A stretch of 64,000 bases of DNA from Bacillus sp. FJAT-29814 (GTDB lineage: Bacteria; Bacillota; Bacilli; Bacillales; Cytobacillaceae), in contig NZ_LMTJ01000005.1 in NCBI RefSeq assembly GCF_001510715.1, forward strand, positions 140,360-204,359, given 5' to 3'. Under the pieces are notes generated by a model, which saw only the letters and a list, made by a program, of their open reading frames with translations, searched no databases and was not told the origin of the DNA. This document shows, in pieces, positions 27,800-37,035 of the stretch (its first letter is position 1; the number at the start of each line of letters is the position of its first letter). The position numbers and the translations under genes are program-made.

Positions 27800-28261
27800 A
27801 TGAAATGCCCTTCCTGTCAACATTATGGTACACGGGTCCTCGATTCTCGTCCTGTTGATGAAGGACGTGCCACAAGGAGAAGACGAGAGTGTGAAGAATG
27901 CGGCTATCGTTTTACCACCTTTGAGAAAATCGAAGAGATTCCGTTAATCGTTGTCAAAAAAGAGGGAACCAGAGAGGAGTTCAGCCGCGACAAAATACTT
28001 CGCGGGTTGATTAAAGCGTGTGAAAAGCGTCCTGTTGCGTTAAAGGAATTGGAAGACATTACCCATGGTGTAGAAAAAGCGCTTCGCAGCCAAGGGGTTT
28101 CAGAAATTAAAAGTGAAGCAGTCGGCGAAATGGTCATGGACAGGCTTGCACAGGTCGATGAAGTCGCCTATGTCCGGTTTGCTTCCGTTTACCGCCAATT
28201 TAAAGATATTAATGTCTTTATTGACGAATTAAAGGAATTGATTAAAAAAGAGAAATCATAA
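27800..28261 (+). CDS. nrdR: Transcriptional repressor NrdR
   Basis: A 153-residue repressor of ribonucleotide reductase genes. An N-terminal zinc ribbon (CPSC at 3-6 and CEEC near 31-34, between them [20 protein letters not shown]) is followed by an ATP-cone domain ([20 protein letters not shown] to [13 protein letters not shown]) that reads the ATP/dATP balance. The length is typical. The start is ATG, weakly preceded by GAGTTGGAG. It lies upstream of the replication initiation genes dnaB and dnaI, which fits dNTP control. No NrdR box was searched for here because no nrd gene is in the window. Confidence 0.97.
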   Translation: MKCPSCQHYGTRVLDSRPVDEGRATRRRRECEECGYRFTTFEKIEEIPLIVVKKEGTREEFSRDKILRGLIKACEKRPVALKELEDITHGVEKALRSQGVSEIKSEAVGEMVMDRLAQVDEVAYVRFASVYRQFKDINVFIDELKELIKKEKS

Positions 28262-28284
28262 AGAGCTGTTTGGGGCTCTTTTTT
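28261..28284 (+). terminator. Terminator between nrdR and dnaB
   Basis: AAGAGC (28261-28266) pairs with GCTCTT (28275-28280), followed by TTTT. It is a short stem, so read-through into dnaB is possible. Confidence 0.6.
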
Positions 28285-28310
28285 GCTTAGAATGGGGAGG
28301 CTTTAGAGTT

Positions 28311-29693
28311 ATGGTGCAGCATTGGCAGGAAATACTTCCAATCGATCGTTATATTGTGACAGCAAATGGGCTGTTGCATGATTATGACCGGAAAGTGCTG
28401 ACATTCCTATATCAGCCCCTAATTGGCTCGTCCTGCTTAAGCCTCTATATGACGCTTTGGGCAGAGCTTGAGGAAAATCGGCTGTGGGGGGAAACCTCCA
28501 CCCATCATTTATTGATGAACCTGTTAGGAGTAAACCTAAATGATATTTATGAAGCACGTTTAAAGCTTGAAGGCATCGGCCTGCTAAAATGCTATGTCAA
28601 AAACGTTGATGGGGAGCGCTCTTTTATATATGAGCTTTATCCGCCGCTCAATCCCGAACAATTTTTTCTGGATGGAATGCTTAACATTTTCCTATATCGA
28701 AAAATCGGCAAAAATCATTTTGCCAGATTAAAGCGCTTTTTCTCCGATCAGAAAATCCCGAAGGAAGAATATCATGATGTGACCAGAGCCTTCCAGGATG
28801 TATTTGAAGCGGCTTCCCCGGCTAGCATGGAATATATTCAGGGGGTATCCGGGGAAATCAAAGCCGAAGAAAATCAACATTTTATCGGCCGGACTGAAGC
28901 GGACCCCATCCAAATTGACCAGAATACCTTTGACTTCGACCTGTTAATGGCCGGATTAAAGGAATCGCTCGTGCCGAAAAAAGCCCTGACGCCAAAGGTA
29001 AAAAATGTGATTAGCAATTTGGCATTTCTGTACGGGATTAATGCCATTGAAATGAAGAATTTTATCCTTGGTGCCCTTAATGAGCATGATGAGATTGATA
29101 TTGAGGATTTAAGAAAAGGGGCGCGCGATTGGTATCAATTTGTTCATTATGACCAACTTCCAAGCCTGGTTGAACGAACTCAGCCTCCTGTCTACAAAAG
29201 CAGGGTCGTTGAACCAAAAACCAAAGATGAACAATTAATTCACTATTTTGAGAATGTTTCACCGCTAAAGGTGTTAACCGATCTTTCAGATGGCGGAACG
29301 CCGCCTTCCGGGGACATAAAAATTATTGAGGACATCATGATCACGCAAAAGCTCCTCCCTGGAGTTGTTAATGTCCTGATTTGGTACGTCATGCTGCTGG
29401 CAGATAAAAAATTCACAAAATCATATGTCGAGAAAATTGCCGGTCATTGGGCCAGGCTCCAATTAAAAACGGTAATGGATGCAATCGAATACGCGCGCAA
29501 GGATTATAAAGAAATGGAAAATAAAAAGGCAGGATGGGCTGGCAGGAAAAAGCCGGTGCGTAAAGAGCTAATCCCTGATTGGTTCGATAATGATCCTGCA
29601 GTGACTGAAAAAATTTCACCACAGTCAAACGATACCGATATAGAAGCCAAAAAACGCGCAATGGAAGAAAAATTAAAGGCTTTTCGCAAATAA
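28311..29693 (+). CDS. dnaB: Replication initiation / membrane attachment protein DnaB
   Basis: A 460-residue Gram-positive DnaB (not the helicase), which works with DnaD and DnaI to load the DnaC helicase at the origin and at restart sites. The N-terminal winged-helix-like DnaD/DnaB domain covers roughly 1-200, and the DDBH2 domain (about 310-400) includes KVLTDLSDGGTPPSGDIKII and GVVNVLIWYVM. The C-terminus is basic and acidic, ending KKRAMEEKLKAFRK. The ATG follows GGGGAGG. dnaI starts 14 bp downstream, so the two loader genes are co-transcribed. Confidence 0.95.
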   Translation: MVQHWQEILPIDRYIVTANGLLHDYDRKVLTFLYQPLIGSSCLSLYMTLWAELEENRLWGETSTHHLLMNLLGVNLNDIYEARLKLEGIGLLKCYVKNVDGERSFIYELYPPLNPEQFFLDGMLNIFLYRKIGKNHFARLKRFFSDQKIPKEEYHDVTRAFQDVFEAASPASMEYIQGVSGEIKAEENQHFIGRTEADPIQIDQNTFDFDLLMAGLKESLVPKKALTPKVKNVISNLAFLYGINAIEMKNFILGALNEHDEIDIEDLRKGARDWYQFVHYDQLPSLVERTQPPVYKSRVVEPKTKDEQLIHYFENVSPLKVLTDLSDGGTPPSGDIKIIEDIMITQKLLPGVVNVLIWYVMLLADKKFTKSYVEKIAGHWARLQLKTVMDAIEYARKDYKEMENKKAGWAGRKKPVRKELIPDWFDNDPAVTEKISPQSNDTDIEAKKRAMEEKLKAFRK

Positions 29694-29707
29694 GGGGGTG
29701 ACCAAGG

Positions 29708-30634
29708 TTGGAAAAAATCAATCAAACATTAAAGAAACTGGCAGGGAACGAGAACTTTCAAAAGCGCTATGAGCAGGAGCGCCAGCAGGTGCTGCAAAAC
29801 CCCGGTGTCAAAGCGTTTTTAATGCAGCATCAAAACGAAATTAATCAGACCATGATTGAAAAAGGCATGAGCAAGCTTTTTGAGTATACAAATCAGAGCA
29901 AGGAATGCAATAAATGCGAAAGCCTTGAAGGCTGCATGAATTTCATGAAAGGCTACCATCCCGAACTCGTCATTAATCGTAATGCCATCGATGTGATCTA
30001 CAAGCGCTGTCCAAGAAAAATCATGGCAGATGAAAAAGCGAAAAATGAAAAGCTGATTAAAAGTCTTTATGTCCCTAAGGATATCTTGAAAGCCACCTTT
30101 GAAGATTTTGAAGGGGACCCCGGCAGACTGGATGCAGGCGACAAGGCAGCTACTTTCCTGATGAATTATGAAAGCGGCAAAAAGGCGAAGGGACTATATC
30201 TGTACGGAAAATTCGGAGTAGGAAAATCGTATATTTTAGGGGCTATTGCCAATGAACTGGCAAAAAAACAGATTTCCTCGATGATTGTGTATGTTCCTGA
30301 GTTATTTAGAGAGTTAAAGAGTTCGATTGCCGACTCCAGTTTAAACGAAAAAATTGAGGCATTGAAAAAGGAACCCATTTTGATGCTGGATGATATCGGT
30401 GCCGAAGCGATGTCGAGTTGGACAAGGGATGAGGTATTGGGGCCGATTCTGCAATTCCGGATGCTCGAGAGCCTTCCGACATTCTTTACTTCCAATTTTG
30501 ATTTTCAAGGGCTCGAGCACCATCTGACCTACAGCCAGCGCGGCGAAGAGGAAAAAATGAAGGCGATGCGGATTATGGAACGAATTCGGTCCCTGAGCGA
30601 ACCTGTCCACGTTGTGGGGCCAAACCGTCGTTAA
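29708..30634 (+). CDS. dnaI: Helicase loader DnaI
   Basis: A 308-residue AAA+ loader that places the replicative helicase on DNA. The N-terminal helicase-binding domain has cysteines and a histidine (CNKCESLEGCMNFMKGYH, then CP) that could hold zinc. The C-terminal AAA+ domain has Walker A GKFGVGKSYI, Walker B PILMLDDIGAE, a sensor-like FTSNFDFQGLEHHL and an arginine-finger region MERIRSLSEP. The start is TTG behind AAGGGGGTGACC. It is the second gene of dnaB-dnaI, ending at a strong hairpin. Confidence 0.96.
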   Translation: MEKINQTLKKLAGNENFQKRYEQERQQVLQNPGVKAFLMQHQNEINQTMIEKGMSKLFEYTNQSKECNKCESLEGCMNFMKGYHPELVINRNAIDVIYKRCPRKIMADEKAKNEKLIKSLYVPKDILKATFEDFEGDPGRLDAGDKAATFLMNYESGKKAKGLYLYGKFGVGKSYILGAIANELAKKQISSMIVYVPELFRELKSSIADSSLNEKIEALKKEPILMLDDIGAEAMSSWTRDEVLGPILQFRMLESLPTFFTSNFDFQGLEHHLTYSQRGEEEKMKAMRIMERIRSLSEPVHVVGPNRR

Positions 30635-30658
30635 TCATTTTAGTAATAATTTTATGTG

Positions 30659-30690
30659 GATTGCCAATTATAATTGGCAGTCTTTTTTTT
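30659..30690 (+). terminator. Terminator after dnaI
   Basis: TGCCAATTA pairs with TAATTGGCA (perfect palindrome 30662-30679, extended outward), followed by TTTTTTTTT. Confidence 0.92.
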
Positions 30691-30785
30691 TCGCCAAATA
30701 ATAAATCCAGCCAACTGCCAACTTCTATTTTGGCCAAGTTCCCCATATATATTAAAACAGAGATTTGGTTAAAGGGGGGATTTGG

Positions 30786-31664
30786 TTGGCAGAAATCATC
30801 TTCCAAAGCAAACAGGATGCAAACAAGTTTTATCACCATTTGCGGGAATGTCTAAAGTATAATCCAGATTATGAAAATATTCTTCTTTTTGAAGATCGAC
30901 ATATAGTAAAAGTTTTAAACGGTTCCGTTTCAGAGGAGTTTTTTCAGCAATTTAAAGCGGCATTTTATGATTTTATTACAGTAATAAAACGTGATGATTG
31001 GTTTCGTGAAATTTTGATGAACCAGTTTTATTTCGAGGACTTTGAGGAACAGCAGCAAATTTTAGAGATTCTCTATTCCGTAATGGACGGCCAAAGGGTT
31101 GATTTGACCAGTTTTTTAAAAGAAAGGGTTGAGGAACCAAAAATTAAAGAAGCCATTGACCACGTTTTGCAGGAGAATGTTTCCTTTTCATTTGATTCGT
31201 TTGTAAAATTTCGCCTCCGCTCGTATCTCGAAATGCTGGAAAGCTACGTAGAAATTTCCATTGACGAATACAAAATGGAGCAGGAGTACCAAATGTTTGT
31301 CCAAATGCTACGGGACTTTCTGACAAATCGCGAGCCGAAAATGGAAACGCTCCACCTGTTATTTGATGAGGAAATTACCTTTTACAATGAGGACCTGCAG
31401 GAAATTAAACGCGGCGAGTTAACAAAAATGATTGACCGAAGATTGCTTGTCAATCATCCTGTCTATGTCGACTCCGCTTCGATTGCCCCGTTGTTATCGA
31501 TAGCGCCGACCGCCATTTTCCTATACGTCAAGGATGAGGATGCCCCGCTGGTAAGGACAATCAAAAATATTTTTGAAGAAAGAGTGATTGTCCGTGCCTA
31601 CCACGGCCTAAGAGAATTAAAGAATCGCGAAGGTGGCGGGACTTCGGCAAAAACCCACGGATAG
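30786..31664 (+). CDS. ytxC: Putative sporulation protein YtxC
   Basis: A 292-residue protein matching the YtxC family, which occurs in spore-formers next to dnaI-thrS; its biochemical role is unknown. It is soluble-looking and acidic, with helical parts (FVKFRLRSYLEMLESYVEIS, EEFFQQFKAAFYDF) and a C-terminal alpha/beta end (PTAIFLYVKDEDAPLVRTIK). The TTG at 30786 is chosen because AAGGGGGG lies 8-10 nt before it; the TTG at 30765 has no ribosome binding site. The terminator upstream implies its own promoter in 30691-30785. Confidence 0.85.
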   Translation: MAEIIFQSKQDANKFYHHLRECLKYNPDYENILLFEDRHIVKVLNGSVSEEFFQQFKAAFYDFITVIKRDDWFREILMNQFYFEDFEEQQQILEILYSVMDGQRVDLTSFLKERVEEPKIKEAIDHVLQENVSFSFDSFVKFRLRSYLEMLESYVEISIDEYKMEQEYQMFVQMLRDFLTNREPKMETLHLLFDEEITFYNEDLQEIKRGELTKMIDRRLLVNHPVYVDSASIAPLLSIAPTAIFLYVKDEDAPLVRTIKNIFEERVIVRAYHGLRELKNREGGGTSAKTHG

Positions 31665-31698
31665 ATAGAGAAAATGTCAAAATAATTAGGATAATAAG

Positions 31699-31727
31699 TT
31701 GCTTTTTCAAAAATATATCATTATAAT
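31699..31727 (+). promoter_or_regulatory. Predicted sigma-A promoter of thrS
   Basis: TTGCTT (31699-31704), a 17-nt spacer, TATAAT (31722-31727). The start would be near 31734. Confidence 0.65.
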
Positions 31728-31733
31728 ACTGTA

Positions 31734-32013
31734 CATAGTTTAATTCACATCAAAAGTAATGATAAGGACAACAGTATTTTTTTACGGTTTCAAGAGAGGG
31801 AGGTCATGGCTGGAAGCCTCCTAATACGAAAGAAATACTTACCACCTTTAAACTTCAGCAGTGAACCCCTCTGTTGGGAGGTTAGTAATTGTTGACGGCC
31901 GCAGCCGTTACCTGAACTAAAGTCATTTTTTGCTTACTAGTGCGAAAAATGAAAAATTGGGTGGAACCACGTGTTAACAAACTCGTCCCTATTCCTTAGG
32001 GACGGGTTTTTTT
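31734..32013 (+). promoter_or_regulatory. T-box leader of thrS (threonine)
   Basis: This is a tRNA-sensing leader. The T-box core TGGAACCACG is at 31962-31971; its TGGA is complementary to UCCA, the expected 3' end of tRNA-Thr with discriminator U. The likely specifier is ACC (Thr) at 31841-31843, followed by A. The terminator is ACTCGTCCCTA / TAGGGACGGGT with a T-run (31980-32013). Uncharged tRNA-Thr should favour the antiterminator. It fills the gap between ytxC and thrS. Confidence 0.9.
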
Positions 32014-32056
32014 ATTTTTAAAAAGCGTTATAAAACGCGGAAATGGAGGAATTGTT

Positions 32057-33988
32057 ATGTCAGACGTTGTTAAAATTGCGTTTCCGGACGGAGCAGTAAA
32101 GGAGTTTCCGCGCGGCACGACAACAGAAGATATCGCTGCTTCGATTAGCCCGGGCCTAAAGAAAAAGGCAATTGCCGGTAAATTTAACGGACAAATGGTT
32201 GACCTGGGCCGTCCTTTGCATGAAGACGGCTCGATAGAAATCGTGACACCAGATTCGGCAGATGCCCTCGAGGTATTGCGCCACAGCACAGCTCACTTAA
32301 TGGCTCAAGCGGTGAAGCGCCTGTACCCTGGAGCTAAGCTTGGTGTCGGTCCGGTTATTGAAGGCGGATTCTACTACGATATGGATCTAGAAGAGTCCCT
32401 AACTCCGGAAGACCTGCCTAAAATTGAAAAAGAAATGGCGAAAATCGTAAGTGAAAACCTTGAGGTTGTCCGCAAAGAAGTCAGCCGTGCCGAGGCGATT
32501 CAGCTCTTTAAGGAAATCGACGACGAATATAAGCTTGAATTGATCGAAGCGATTCCGGATGATGAGCAAGTGACCATTTATGAGCAGGGCGAATTCTTCG
32601 ACCTTTGCCGCGGTATTCATGTTCCGTCGACTGGGAAAATTAAAGAGTTTAAGCTGTTAAGCATTGCGGGTGCTTACTGGCGTGGCGACAGTAATAACAA
32701 AATGCTGCAGCGCGTATATGGAACGGCCTTTTTCAAGAAGGAAGATTTGGCTGAGCATCTCCGTTTGCTGGAAGAAGCAAAAGAGCGCGACCACCGTAAA
32801 CTCGGTAAAGAACTAAACCTATTTACTACTTCGCAAAAGGTCGGTCAAGGGTTGCCGCTCTGGCTGCCAAAGGGCGCAACCATCCGCCGAATTGTGGAGC
32901 GTTATATTGTTGATAAAGAAGTAAGCTTAGGCTACGACCATGTTTATACACCAATTATGGCCAACGTTGAATTGTACAAGACTTCCGGCCACTGGGATCA
33001 TTACCATGAAGATATGTTCCCGGTCATGGATATGGACAACGAGCAACTGGTACTTCGTCCGATGAACTGTCCGCACCATATGATGGTATATAAAAATGCG
33101 ATGCACAGCTACCGCGAGCTACCAATTCGGATTGCCGAGCTTGGCACGATGCACCGTTATGAAATGTCCGGTGCGTTGTCGGGTCTGCAGCGCGTTCGCG
33201 GGATGACGTTGAATGACGCTCATATCTTTGTCCGTCCAGATCAAATCAAGGAAGAATTCCAACGGGTTGTTCGACTGATTCTGGAGGTTTACAAAGACTT
33301 TGACATTAAGGAATATTCGTTCCGGTTGTCCTATCGTGATCCTCAGGATAAGGAAAAATACTTTGATGATGACGCGATGTGGGAAAAAGCACAAAGTATG
33401 CTTAAAGCAGCGATGGACGACCTTGGGCTTGATTATTTTGAAGCTGAAGGGGAAGCTGCATTCTACGGTCCTAAGCTTGATGTTCAAGTGAGAACTGCAT
33501 TGGGTAAGGACGAAACTTTATCGACTGTTCAGTTGGATTTCTTACTGCCTGAACGCTTTGATTTAACGTATGTCGGTGAAGACGGTAAGCAGCACCGCCC
33601 GGTTGTGATCCACCGTGGTGTGGTCTCCACAATGGAGCGCTTTGTGGCCTATCTGATTGAAGAATACAAGGGTGCATTCCCAACTTGGCTCGCGCCGGTA
33701 CAGGTTCAAGTGATTCCGGTATCGCCGGAAGCGCATTACGATTATGCGCGCCAGGTCCAAGAGCAGCTTAAAGCGGCAGGCTTCCGCGTGGAGTTGGATG
33801 GTCGTGATGAAAAAATCGGCTATAAAATCCGTGAAGCGCAGATGCAAAAGATTCCGTATATGCTCGTGGTTGGTGACAAGGAAGTGGCTGAACAGGCCGT
33901 CAATGTTCGTAAATATGGTGAACAAAAGTCTGAGACTGTGGCGTTTGAGGAGTTTCTGACGGCTTTGAAGGCGGAAGTGCAAAGATAG
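32057..33988 (+). CDS. thrS: Threonine-tRNA ligase
   Basis: A 643-residue class II synthetase that charges tRNA-Thr. The TGS domain covers about 1-65. The editing domain has [17 protein letters not shown] and the second zinc-type motif [20 protein letters not shown]. The catalytic core has motif 2 ([20 protein letters not shown]), [12 protein letters not shown] with the zinc cysteine, and motif 3 ([19 protein letters not shown]). The anticodon-binding domain is at the end ([20 protein letters not shown]). The ATG follows GGAGGAATT. Expression is controlled by the T-box leader. Confidence 0.98.
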   Translation: MSDVVKIAFPDGAVKEFPRGTTTEDIAASISPGLKKKAIAGKFNGQMVDLGRPLHEDGSIEIVTPDSADALEVLRHSTAHLMAQAVKRLYPGAKLGVGPVIEGGFYYDMDLEESLTPEDLPKIEKEMAKIVSENLEVVRKEVSRAEAIQLFKEIDDEYKLELIEAIPDDEQVTIYEQGEFFDLCRGIHVPSTGKIKEFKLLSIAGAYWRGDSNNKMLQRVYGTAFFKKEDLAEHLRLLEEAKERDHRKLGKELNLFTTSQKVGQGLPLWLPKGATIRRIVERYIVDKEVSLGYDHVYTPIMANVELYKTSGHWDHYHEDMFPVMDMDNEQLVLRPMNCPHHMMVYKNAMHSYRELPIRIAELGTMHRYEMSGALSGLQRVRGMTLNDAHIFVRPDQIKEEFQRVVRLILEVYKDFDIKEYSFRLSYRDPQDKEKYFDDDAMWEKAQSMLKAAMDDLGLDYFEAEGEAAFYGPKLDVQVRTALGKDETLSTVQLDFLLPERFDLTYVGEDGKQHRPVVIHRGVVSTMERFVAYLIEEYKGAFPTWLAPVQVQVIPVSPEAHYDYARQVQEQLKAAGFRVELDGRDEKIGYKIREAQMQKIPYMLVVGDKEVAEQAVNVRKYGEQKSETVAFEEFLTALKAEVQR

Positions 33989-33997
33989 TTTTTTCTG

Positions 33998-34030
33998 AAA
34001 AGGGAGAGTGGATCTCCCTTTTTTCTTTTT
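33998..34030 (+). terminator. Terminator after thrS
   Basis: AAAAGGGAGA (33998-34007), 5-nt loop, TCTCCCTTTT (34013-34022), then a T-rich run. Confidence 0.92.
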
Positions 34031-34082
34031 AAGGATAAGAGCGACGGTGGAAGAGACGAGAACGGCCTTTTTGTATGTATTT

Positions 34083-34460
34083 GGATAATCAAAGACAAAA
34101 TCCCTCGAGAAAAGGGTCAAATTGTCCTTGATTAAGCATCTTAAAGACAAAACGGCCCCAGATAGAAGTGAAAATGTCTTTGATTTGTAAGTAACTGGAT
34201 AATCGAAGACAAAATCCCAGGTAAAGAGGCAAAATTGTCTTTGATCAAGCTTCTTCAAGACAAAACGGCCCCAGATAGAAGTGAAAATGTCTTTGATTTG
34301 TAAGTAACTGGATAATCGAAGACAAAATCCCCAGGTTAAGAGGTAAAATTGTCTTTGATCAAGCTTCTTAAAGACAAAACAGCCCCAGATAGAAGTGAAA
34401 ATGTCTTTGGTTTGTAAGTAACTGGATAATCAAAGGCAAAATTCCCCTATAGAAGGGTAG
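34083..34460. repeat. 113-114-bp tandem repeat, three full units plus a partial fourth
   Basis: Units start with GGATAATC at 34083, 34197, 34310 and 34424 (partial). Units 2 and 3 are most alike. Each holds two inverted pairs: ATC(A/G)AAGACAA with TTGTCTTTGAT, and AAAGACAAAA with the later AAATGTCTTT, so the array can form up to six or seven hairpins. It is non-coding on both strands apart from chance ORFs. It lies between thrS and a minus-strand NERD gene, so it is in that gene's 3' flank. Confidence 0.9.
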
Positions 34461-34492
34461 ATGTAGTTATTTATTCTTCTGCCATTAAAAGC

Positions 34493-35410
34493 TTACTCGT
34501 AAAAAGCCCAAGGACCAACCCCATTAATTTGAAAATGCTGGTTTAATATCCTACTAATTCTTTTATTATTAATCATCCCCCCACACCACTCATAAACCAA
34601 ATTAGTGGTTATTTTCATCCCCGGAAAAAGAAGCCTAATCTCCCCCACATTCCGCAAAACTGCATCCGTCACGCACTCTTCATGCCCACACTCCAAGCAA
34701 ACACACCTCTTTCCGTTGACAATAACTGAAAAAGAATGGCATATTCCACAAGTATTCCCTTTTCTCAACTGCTCATATCGATAAGCGGGCAACTGCGTAA
34801 AAGGAGATTTTTTGATATGCAAAGAAATGAGCTTGTCGGCCAATCGTCTGTGACTTTCAGTTAGCCTCAAAGAGGATTTATCCAATTTTTCTAAATAGCT
34901 TATAATCTGGGTTGGAAAAATAAACGGCTTGTCGAGGGGAGCTTGGTATAAGGTGAACTTGGAATGGATAAAAACGACATTGGCCTCAATTGGCAGGTTT
35001 ACATGGAGACCCTGAAGCATTTGGCGGAGCAAAGAATCACTTCGAGTTAATTGGGTTAGTGGATTATCATATTCGGTCTTGGGCAGCTTGTAAAGACGAT
35101 CGGACTCTTTACCAACCTCGTAAAAATAATCGCCTTCATAATTTTTCACTTCAAAAATCAGGATTTTTTTATAAAGAATAATCAGCGTGTCAATTTGAAA
35201 TGTTTTGTTGTTCACTTTAAGCAGCAAATCATTTAAAACATAGCATTCGCATTGGAGCTTTTCTGTTAACTGATCAAACATGACCTCCCCTTCATACCCC
35301 TTTTTAAGCGCAAAGTAGTACTGCTTATCAGCTTCCGACAAGATCATTCGAATATTTAACAATCTCAAAATGATTAATTCCTCGGGCTGTGTTCGATTTT
35401 TATAGGCCAT
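34493..35410 (-). CDS. NERD-domain protein with C-terminal zinc-ribbon-like cluster
   Basis: A 305-residue protein. The N-terminal half is a NERD (nuclease-related) domain: GYEGE at 38-42, IDTLI with D74, FEVKNYEG with E87 and K89, and NPLTQ at 116-120, the restriction-endonuclease-like pattern. The second half has a cluster C221, C224, H225, C236, C238, C241, H243, C246 that could bind metal, then a possible small helical DNA-binding end. Nuclease activity is inferred only. The ATG at 35410 follows AAAGGA by 8 nt. It is a lone minus-strand gene inserted between thrS and infC, flanked by the tandem repeat. Confidence 0.85.
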   Translation of the reverse strand: MAYKNRTQPEELIILRLLNIRMILSEADKQYYFALKKGYEGEVMFDQLTEKLQCECYVLNDLLLKVNNKTFQIDTLIILYKKILIFEVKNYEGDYFYEVGKESDRLYKLPKTEYDNPLTQLTRSDSLLRQMLQGLHVNLPIEANVVFIHSKFTLYQAPLDKPFIFPTQIISYLEKLDKSSLRLTESHRRLADKLISLHIKKSPFTQLPAYRYEQLRKGNTCGICHSFSVIVNGKRCVCLECGHEECVTDAVLRNVGEIRLLFPGMKITTNLVYEWCGGMINNKRISRILNQHFQINGVGPWAFYE

Positions 35411-35570
35411 ATGCCACATCCTTTCTTAGACTCAAATTAATCCTAACAAATAATACATGAAATAGATTTGAATATTTTGTTAACTTTTCCAATGGAGAAA
35501 TTCATAAAAAATTGTTGAATAATTTTTGGTTTCCTGCTAAAATAAATTTCGTTGTCATAAAAAAGTCCAT

Positions 35571-35600
35571 TTGACATGTGGCTTTCGCTTATGATATAGT
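35571..35600 (+). promoter_or_regulatory. Predicted sigma-A promoter of infC-rpmI-rplT
   Basis: TTGACA (35571-35576), an 18-nt spacer, TATAGT (35595-35600). The consensus -35 fits a strongly expressed ribosomal operon. Confidence 0.75.
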
Positions 35601-35606
35601 TACTAA

Positions 35607-35757
35607 GGTATAAAATTGAATACTAGTTACTGGGAAAAGAAGAAGCACCCGCTTCTCACCTGATTTGACGCGATTTGGCTGTTAGCAGGTTTTACGTGGA
35701 CTATTTAGTTTTTTAACTATGTTTCGTAAGTGTGGGTGTGTTCATCCGCACTTTTTT
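35607..35757 (+). promoter_or_regulatory. L20-type autoregulatory leader of infC-rpmI-rplT
   Basis: A leader of about 150 nt ends in a hairpin, AAGTGTGGGTG (35728-35738) / CATCCGCACTT (35743-35753), with a T-run, far ahead of infC. In B. subtilis ribosomal protein L20 binds such a leader and causes premature termination of this operon. Identification rests on position and on the terminator; the L20-binding fold was not modelled. Confidence 0.75.
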
Positions 35758-35849
35758 ATTTGCTTTCGGACTGCCAATCCGTGATAGAATCAGAGGGGGA
35801 ACGGTCCCGGACAAAAGTATTCTTGATTAAACCTTGGAGGTGGCTAATT

Positions 35850-36365
35850 ATTAGCAAAGACATGTTGTTAAATGAGGGGATTCGCGCTCGTGAAGTACGC
35901 CTGATTGATCAAAACGGCGAACAATTGGGGATTAAATCCAAAAACGAAGCGCTGGAGATTGCCGGAAGAGTGAATCTGGATTTAGTGCTTGTTGCACCGA
36001 ACGCAAAGCCTCCGGTAGCCCGGATTATGGACTACGGCAAATTTAAATTCGAGCAGCAGAAGAAAGAAAAAGAAGCTCGGAAGAACCAAAAAATTATCAC
36101 GACAAAAGAGGTTCGTCTAAGCCCAACGATTGATGAGCATGACTTTAATACAAAGCTTCGCAATGCAATCAAGTTTTTGGAAAAAGGCGATAAGGTAAAA
36201 GCTTCGATTCGATTTAAGGGACGGGCGATTACCCATAAAGAAATCGGTCAGAAAGTGTTGGACCGTTTTGCTGAGCTATGCAAGGAAGTGTCAACGGTTG
36301 AATCTCATCCAAAGATGGATGGCCGAAGCATGTTCTTGGTATTAGCACCTAAAAACGATAAGTAA
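35850..36365 (+). CDS. infC: Translation initiation factor IF-3 (ATT start)
   Basis: A 171-residue IF-3, which binds the 30S subunit and checks start codon and initiator tRNA. It has an N-terminal domain ([20 protein letters not shown]), a linker rich in lysine and glutamate ([16 protein letters not shown]), and a C-terminal domain ([39 protein letters not shown]). No ATG, GTG or TTG fits the family N-terminus. ATT at 35850, 9 nt after GGAGG (35836-35840), gives [10 protein letters not shown] as in other bacilli; ATT at 35847 is the alternative. The rare start lets IF-3 limit its own synthesis, as known in E. coli. Confidence 0.93.
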   Translation: MSKDMLLNEGIRAREVRLIDQNGEQLGIKSKNEALEIAGRVNLDLVLVAPNAKPPVARIMDYGKFKFEQQKKEKEARKNQKIITTKEVRLSPTIDEHDFNTKLRNAIKFLEKGDKVKASIRFKGRAITHKEIGQKVLDRFAELCKEVSTVESHPKMDGRSMFLVLAPKNDK

Positions 36366-36381
36366 TAAGGAGGACTTCCCA

Positions 36382-36582
36382 ATGCCAAAAATGAAAACTC
36401 ACAGAGGCGCGGCTAAGCGTTTTAAGAAAACTGGAACTGGTCAACTAAAGCGTGACCATGCTTATACAAGCCACTTATTTGCAAACAAATCAACAAAAGC
36501 AAAGCGTAAGCTTCGCAAATCTTCTCTTGTTTCAAAAGGCGATTTCAAGCGCATTCGTCAGTTATTAACTAACGTGAAGTAA
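36382..36582 (+). CDS. rpmI: Ribosomal protein L35
   Basis: A 66-residue basic protein of the large ribosomal subunit. The family signature is at the N-terminus ([19 protein letters not shown]), then [20 protein letters not shown], and it ends with RIRQLLTN. The start is ATG behind AAGGAGG, 16 bp after infC. It is the middle gene of infC-rpmI-rplT and shares their leader and L20 control. Confidence 0.98.
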   Translation: MPKMKTHRGAAKRFKKTGTGQLKRDHAYTSHLFANKSTKAKRKLRKSSLVSKGDFKRIRQLLTNVK

Positions 36583-36618
36583 TAGATAAGCATTGATTTA
36601 AACTAGGAGGGAAATTAC

Positions 36619-36978
36619 ATGCCACGTGTAAAAGGCGGTACAGTTACTCGCAAACGTCGTAAAAAAGTTCTTAAATTAGCTAAAGGTTATTTCGGTTCAA
36701 AACATACATTATACAAAGTTGCTAACCAGCAGGTTATGAAATCATTGCAATATGCATTTCGTGACCGTCGCCAGAAAAAGCGCGACTTCCGCAAACTTTG
36801 GATCACTCGTATCAACGCAGCAGCTCGCATCAACGGTCTTTCTTACAGCCGTTTAATGCATGGCTTAAAGCTTGCCGGTATCGAAGTAAACCGCAAAATG
36901 CTTGCTGAACTTGCAGTAAGTGATGCAGCAGCATTCACTGAATTAGCAAACGTTGCAAAACAACAATTCAACAAGTAA
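36619..36978 (+). CDS. rplT: Ribosomal protein L20
   Basis: A 119-residue large-subunit protein needed early in 50S assembly. It has a long basic N-terminal helix ([30 protein letters not shown]), the core motif [20 protein letters not shown], and [20 protein letters not shown]. The codons are strongly biased to the preferred set. In B. subtilis L20 is the repressor that binds the operon leader. The ATG follows AGGAGGG. It ends at a terminator before ysdA. Confidence 0.98.
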   Translation: MPRVKGGTVTRKRRKKVLKLAKGYFGSKHTLYKVANQQVMKSLQYAFRDRRQKKRDFRKLWITRINAAARINGLSYSRLMHGLKLAGIEVNRKMLAELAVSDAAAFTELANVAKQQFNK

Positions 36979-36987
36979 TCAATAAAT

Positions 36988-37016
36988 AGCCATTCTCTAT
37001 ACGAGGATGGCTTTTT
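36988..37016 (+). terminator. Terminator after rplT
   Basis: AGCCATTCTC (36988-36997) pairs with GAGGATGGCT (37003-37012, one G-U), then TTTTT. Confidence 0.85.
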
Positions 37017-37035
37017 CTATAGGGAGCTTATATAT

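Noticed and set aside
33563..34258. Minus-strand ORF of 231 codons covering the end of thrS and part of the tandem repeat
   Set aside because: It is antisense to the conserved end of thrS, crosses the thrS terminator and encodes repeat-derived low-quality sequence; no ribosome binding site or family resemblance.
34083..34460. Possible CRISPR array
   Set aside because: Units are contiguous 113-114-bp tandem copies with no variable spacers between short repeats, and no cas genes are present.
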